This document shows positions 21,172-22,981 of a stretch of DNA of 22,981 nucleotides, piece by piece. This DNA is from Sphingomonadales bacterium UBA7473 (GTDB lineage Bacteria > Pseudomonadota > Alphaproteobacteria > Sphingomonadales > Sphingomonadaceae). Within the stretch, counting starts at the first letter, position 1. Each line of letters begins with the position of its first letter. A program made the position numbers and the translations under genes. The DNA lies in contig DLOX01000256.1 of NCBI GenBank assembly GCA_002478575.1, positions 1 to 22,981 on the forward strand, given 5' to 3'. The notes under the pieces were generated by a model that was not told the DNA's origin, ran no database searches, and saw only the letters and a program-made list of their open reading frames with translations.

Positions 21172-22782
21172 ATGACGACCCCCGCGCCCACCCCCCCTTC
21201 GCGACAACGCGGCTTTCTTGGCTTTGTTGAGCGGGCAGGCAATGTGCTCCCCGAACCAGCGATGATCTTCGTGTGGTTGATCCTGTTTCTGATGCTGTTG
21301 TCTACGCTTGGGGCTTGGCTCGGCTGGTCGGCTTCCGTGAGCTATTCGGGCGAGAAAGCGCCAGACTTTGCAACGCTCGAAAATGGCGTGCTGACTTACT
21401 CCGCACAAAGCCTGTTCAACGAAGCCAATATCGCAAAGCTGCTGACGGAAATGCCGAAGACACTGACGGGCTTTGCACCCCTTGGTCTTGTACTGCTGAT
21501 GGTCTTTGGCGCGGCGGTCGCTGAGCGGGCTGGTTTCTTTTCCGCGCTCATCCGGGCGTCGCTGCGCAATTCTCCCAAAGCGATCCTGACGCCTGTGGTC
21601 GCTGTCATTGGCATGGTCTCTCACCACGCGTCCGACGCAGCTTATGTGGTGTTCATCCCCTTGGCTGCGATCATCTTTGCAAGTGTCGGTCGGCATCCAC
21701 TGGCGGGTCTTGCAGCGGCCTTTGCGGCTGTGTCCGGTGGCTTTGCCGGCAATATCACGCCGGGTCAGTTGGACGTTTTGCTGTTCGGCTTCACGCAAGA
21801 GGCGGCGCGTATCATTCAGCCAGATTGGGCCATGAACCCGCTCGGCAATTGGTATTTCATCTTGACCATCGTGATCGTGTTCACGCCAATCATCTGGTAC
21901 ATTACAGACAAAGTGGTTGAACCGCGCCTCGGCAAATGGGGCAGTGAGCCGGACGATGAGTTGAAGGCAGAGCTTGCCAAATCGGCTGTGACCGATGTTG
22001 AGCGCAAGGGATTGAGGCGAGCAGGCTGGGCCGTGCTGGCCGTTGTCCTGGCCTATGCCGCCTTGGCTCTTGCGCCCGGATACACGCCGCTCATCGATGA
22101 AACGAAGCAAGGTACAGCTCAGCTTCAGCCTTTCTATGGCGCTTTGGTAGCGGGCTTTTTCACCATCTTTCTTGTGACGGGCATTGCCTTTGGAACGGCC
22201 ACGGGCGCGATCAAATCCTATCGCGATGTGCTGATCATGATGACCGAAGGCGCCAAGACCATGGCGCCCTATATCATCTTCGTCTTTTTCGCGGCGCATT
22301 TTGTGGCGATGTTCAATTGGTCTCGCTTAGGGCCAATTGCCGCCATCAACGGCGCTGCGGCGCTCAAGGAAATGAACCTTCCCGCGCCGCTTTTGCTGGT
22401 GAGTGTGCAAGGCTTCTCGTCTCTGCTTGATCTCTTCATTGGATCAGCGGCTGCGAAATGGAGCGCGATGGCGCCGGTTGTGGTGCCGATGTTCATGCTG
22501 CTTGGGATCAGCCCGGAGATGACGACCGCTGCCTACCGCATGGGTGACAGCTATACCAATATCATGACGCCCTTGATGAGCTATTTCCCGCTCATCCTTG
22601 GCTTTGCGCGGCGATGGGACAGCAGCGTTGGCGTCGGGTCTTTACTCGCGCTGATGCTGCCCTTTGCGCTGTGCTTCATGGTTGTTGGTTTGGCGATGAC
22701 AGCGACTTGGGTCGCGCTTGACCTGCCGCTTGGGCCGGGCGCGCAAGTCTATTATGAGATTCCCGGCGAGGCTTTGAGGTGA
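21172..22782 (+). CDS. AbgT-family transporter (p-aminobenzoyl-glutamate/MtrF type)
   Basis: 536 residues, with the full AbgT architecture. FVERAGNVLPEPAMIFVWL opens the first helix, VFGAAVAERAGFFSALIR and VSHHASDAAYVVFIPLAA follow, and the C-terminal half has FSSLLDLFIGSAAAKWSAMAPVVVPMFMLLG and YRMGDSYTNIMTPLMSYFPL. AbgT imports p-aminobenzoyl-glutamate; the homologues MtrF and YdaH were described as drug (sulfonamide) exporters, so direction is uncertain. No abgA/abgB hydrolase genes are adjacent. ATG 21172 has GGAG 7 nt upstream; an earlier ATG at 21159 is out of frame. The P-II gene starts 170 bp downstream behind its own promoter. Confidence 0.92.
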   Translation: MTTPAPTPPSRQRGFLGFVERAGNVLPEPAMIFVWLILFLMLLSTLGAWLGWSASVSYSGEKAPDFATLENGVLTYSAQSLFNEANIAKLLTEMPKTLTGFAPLGLVLLMVFGAAVAERAGFFSALIRASLRNSPKAILTPVVAVIGMVSHHASDAAYVVFIPLAAIIFASVGRHPLAGLAAAFAAVSGGFAGNITPGQLDVLLFGFTQEAARIIQPDWAMNPLGNWYFILTIVIVFTPIIWYITDKVVEPRLGKWGSEPDDELKAELAKSAVTDVERKGLRRAGWAVLAVVLAYAALALAPGYTPLIDETKQGTAQLQPFYGALVAGFFTIFLVTGIAFGTATGAIKSYRDVLIMMTEGAKTMAPYIIFVFFAAHFVAMFNWSRLGPIAAINGAAALKEMNLPAPLLLVSVQGFSSLLDLFIGSAAAKWSAMAPVVVPMFMLLGISPEMTTAAYRMGDSYTNIMTPLMSYFPLILGFARRWDSSVGVGSLLALMLPFALCFMVVGLAMTATWVALDLPLGPGAQVYYEIPGEALR

Positions 22783-22805
22783 GTCGTGAAGCAGAGGAGT
22801 TGAAC

Positions 22806-22853
22806 TGCCCAAAAAATGGGCAAAGAAAATTCAATTTGCCATAAATTAATGCA
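22806..22853 (+). promoter_or_regulatory. Two NtrC-type enhancer sites (TGC-N11-GCA)
   Basis: Site 1 is TGCCCAAAAAATGGGCA (22806-22822), a 17-bp palindrome with 6-bp arms. Site 2 spans 22837-22853 (TGC..GCA) within ATTTGC-N11-GCAAAT (22834-22856). Both have the TGC-N11-GCA spacing of NtrC sites. Their centres are 31 bp apart, about three helical turns, as in classical glnA-type enhancers. They lie 60-90 bp upstream of the sigma-54 element. Confidence 0.6.
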
Positions 22854-22904
22854 AATATTTCGTCGGATCGTGCGGAAACTGCCCTAACCTTGCGCGGATT
22901 GGGT

Positions 22905-22919
22905 TGGCACGCTTATTGA
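22905..22919 (+). promoter_or_regulatory. Sigma-54 (-24/-12) promoter of the P-II gene
   Basis: TGGCACG-CTTA-TTGA (22905-22919) matches the RpoN consensus TGGCACG-N4-TTGC at every fixed base except the last C. The start codon is 33 bp downstream. With the two upstream NtrC-type sites this predicts nitrogen-controlled transcription. Confidence 0.7.
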
Positions 22920-22952
22920 ATATCAACGCTGATAATAGGGGCCGTGTTCCAA

Positions 22953-22981
22953 ATGAAAAAAATCGAAGCGATCATCAAACC
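22953..22981 (+). CDS. glnB: Nitrogen regulatory protein P-II, start only (partial)
   Basis: Only nine complete codons are in the window: MKKIEAIIK, then the first bases of the next codon, cut by the window end. This N-terminus is characteristic of P-II signalling proteins (GlnB/GlnK), which sense 2-oxoglutarate and ATP/ADP, are uridylylated by GlnD, and control glutamine synthetase and NtrB. The sigma-54 promoter and NtrC-type sites upstream support the call. In many alphaproteobacteria glnB precedes glnA, while glnK pairs with amtB; which applies here depends on the next gene, so the symbol could also be glnK. Confidence 0.8.

Noticed and set aside
21127..22299. 390-residue open frame on the minus strand across the AbgT gene
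   Set aside because: It is antisense to a gene with clear family motifs. Its translation is Arg/His/Gln-rich low-complexity, as expected from the opposite strand of a GC-rich membrane protein.

Overview
The window looks like chromosomal DNA of a sphingomonad-type alphaproteobacterium. The evidence is a PEPxxWA-CTERM protein, a PhoX-type phosphatase, several Tat-exported redox and hydrolytic proteins, and a GC-rich, compact layout in which convergent genes nearly touch or share stop codons. I see no tRNA, rRNA, CRISPR array, transposase or integrase. The only low-GC, accessory-looking gene is the first one, which lies beside a REP-like palindrome cut by the window edge.

Layout, left to right. 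Positions 1-653: edge repeat and an orphan membrane-anchored protein. 725-2733: a divergent pair of a Tat-exported flavin amine oxidase and a small secreted cytochrome c. This resembles the known NicA2/CycN arrangement, in which a cytochrome rather than O2 takes the electrons. 2757-5349: a Tat-lipoprotein PhoX-like phosphatase with a clear terminator and a Pho-box-like 11-bp repeat upstream. 5447-6603: a GFA-family zinc protein overlapping a small integral membrane protein. 6600-7505: an uncharacterised protein with two winged-helix-like segments, preceded by a palindrome and two 16-bp direct repeats 31 bp apart. 7806-9292: a class C beta-lactamase-like serine hydrolase and a small membrane protein. 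9309-10028: a GRDP-like protein ending in a Gly/Cys tail, with an IscR/Rrf2-like operator over its putative promoter. 10153-11385: a Tat-exported M28-like peptidase that appears to have lost metal ligands. 11394-13994: a DUF1993 protein, a small lipoprotein, and a lipoprotein that fuses a cadherin-like domain to a PQQ-type sugar dehydrogenase propeller. 14175-15842: a multi-TM GGDEF diguanylate cyclase without an I-site. 15843-17032: an operon of a TauD-like dioxygenase and a zinc-ribbon-less PhnA. 17162-18508: a DnaJ-zinc-finger-like miniprotein and a PAPS sulfotransferase. 18515-19969: an Nramp-like transporter lacking the canonical metal motifs. 20194-20877: the CTERM protein. 21172-22782: an AbgT transporter behind an inverted-repeat-rich leader. 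22953-22981: the first codons of a P-II protein gene (glnB/glnK), preceded by two NtrC-type sites and a sigma-54 promoter.

The genes do not form one pathway. Shared themes are periplasmic redox and hydrolysis (amine oxidase/cytochrome c, PhoX, sugar dehydrogenase), scavenging or handling of P, N and S compounds (PhoX, P-II, AbgT, TauD, sulfotransferase), and small Cys-rich proteins. The best leads for new biology are the amine oxidase/cytochrome pair, the GRDP Gly/Cys-tail gene with its IscR-like site, the double winged-helix gene with its repeats, and the motif-less Nramp transporter. Functional calls rest on motif recognition only; no database search was run.
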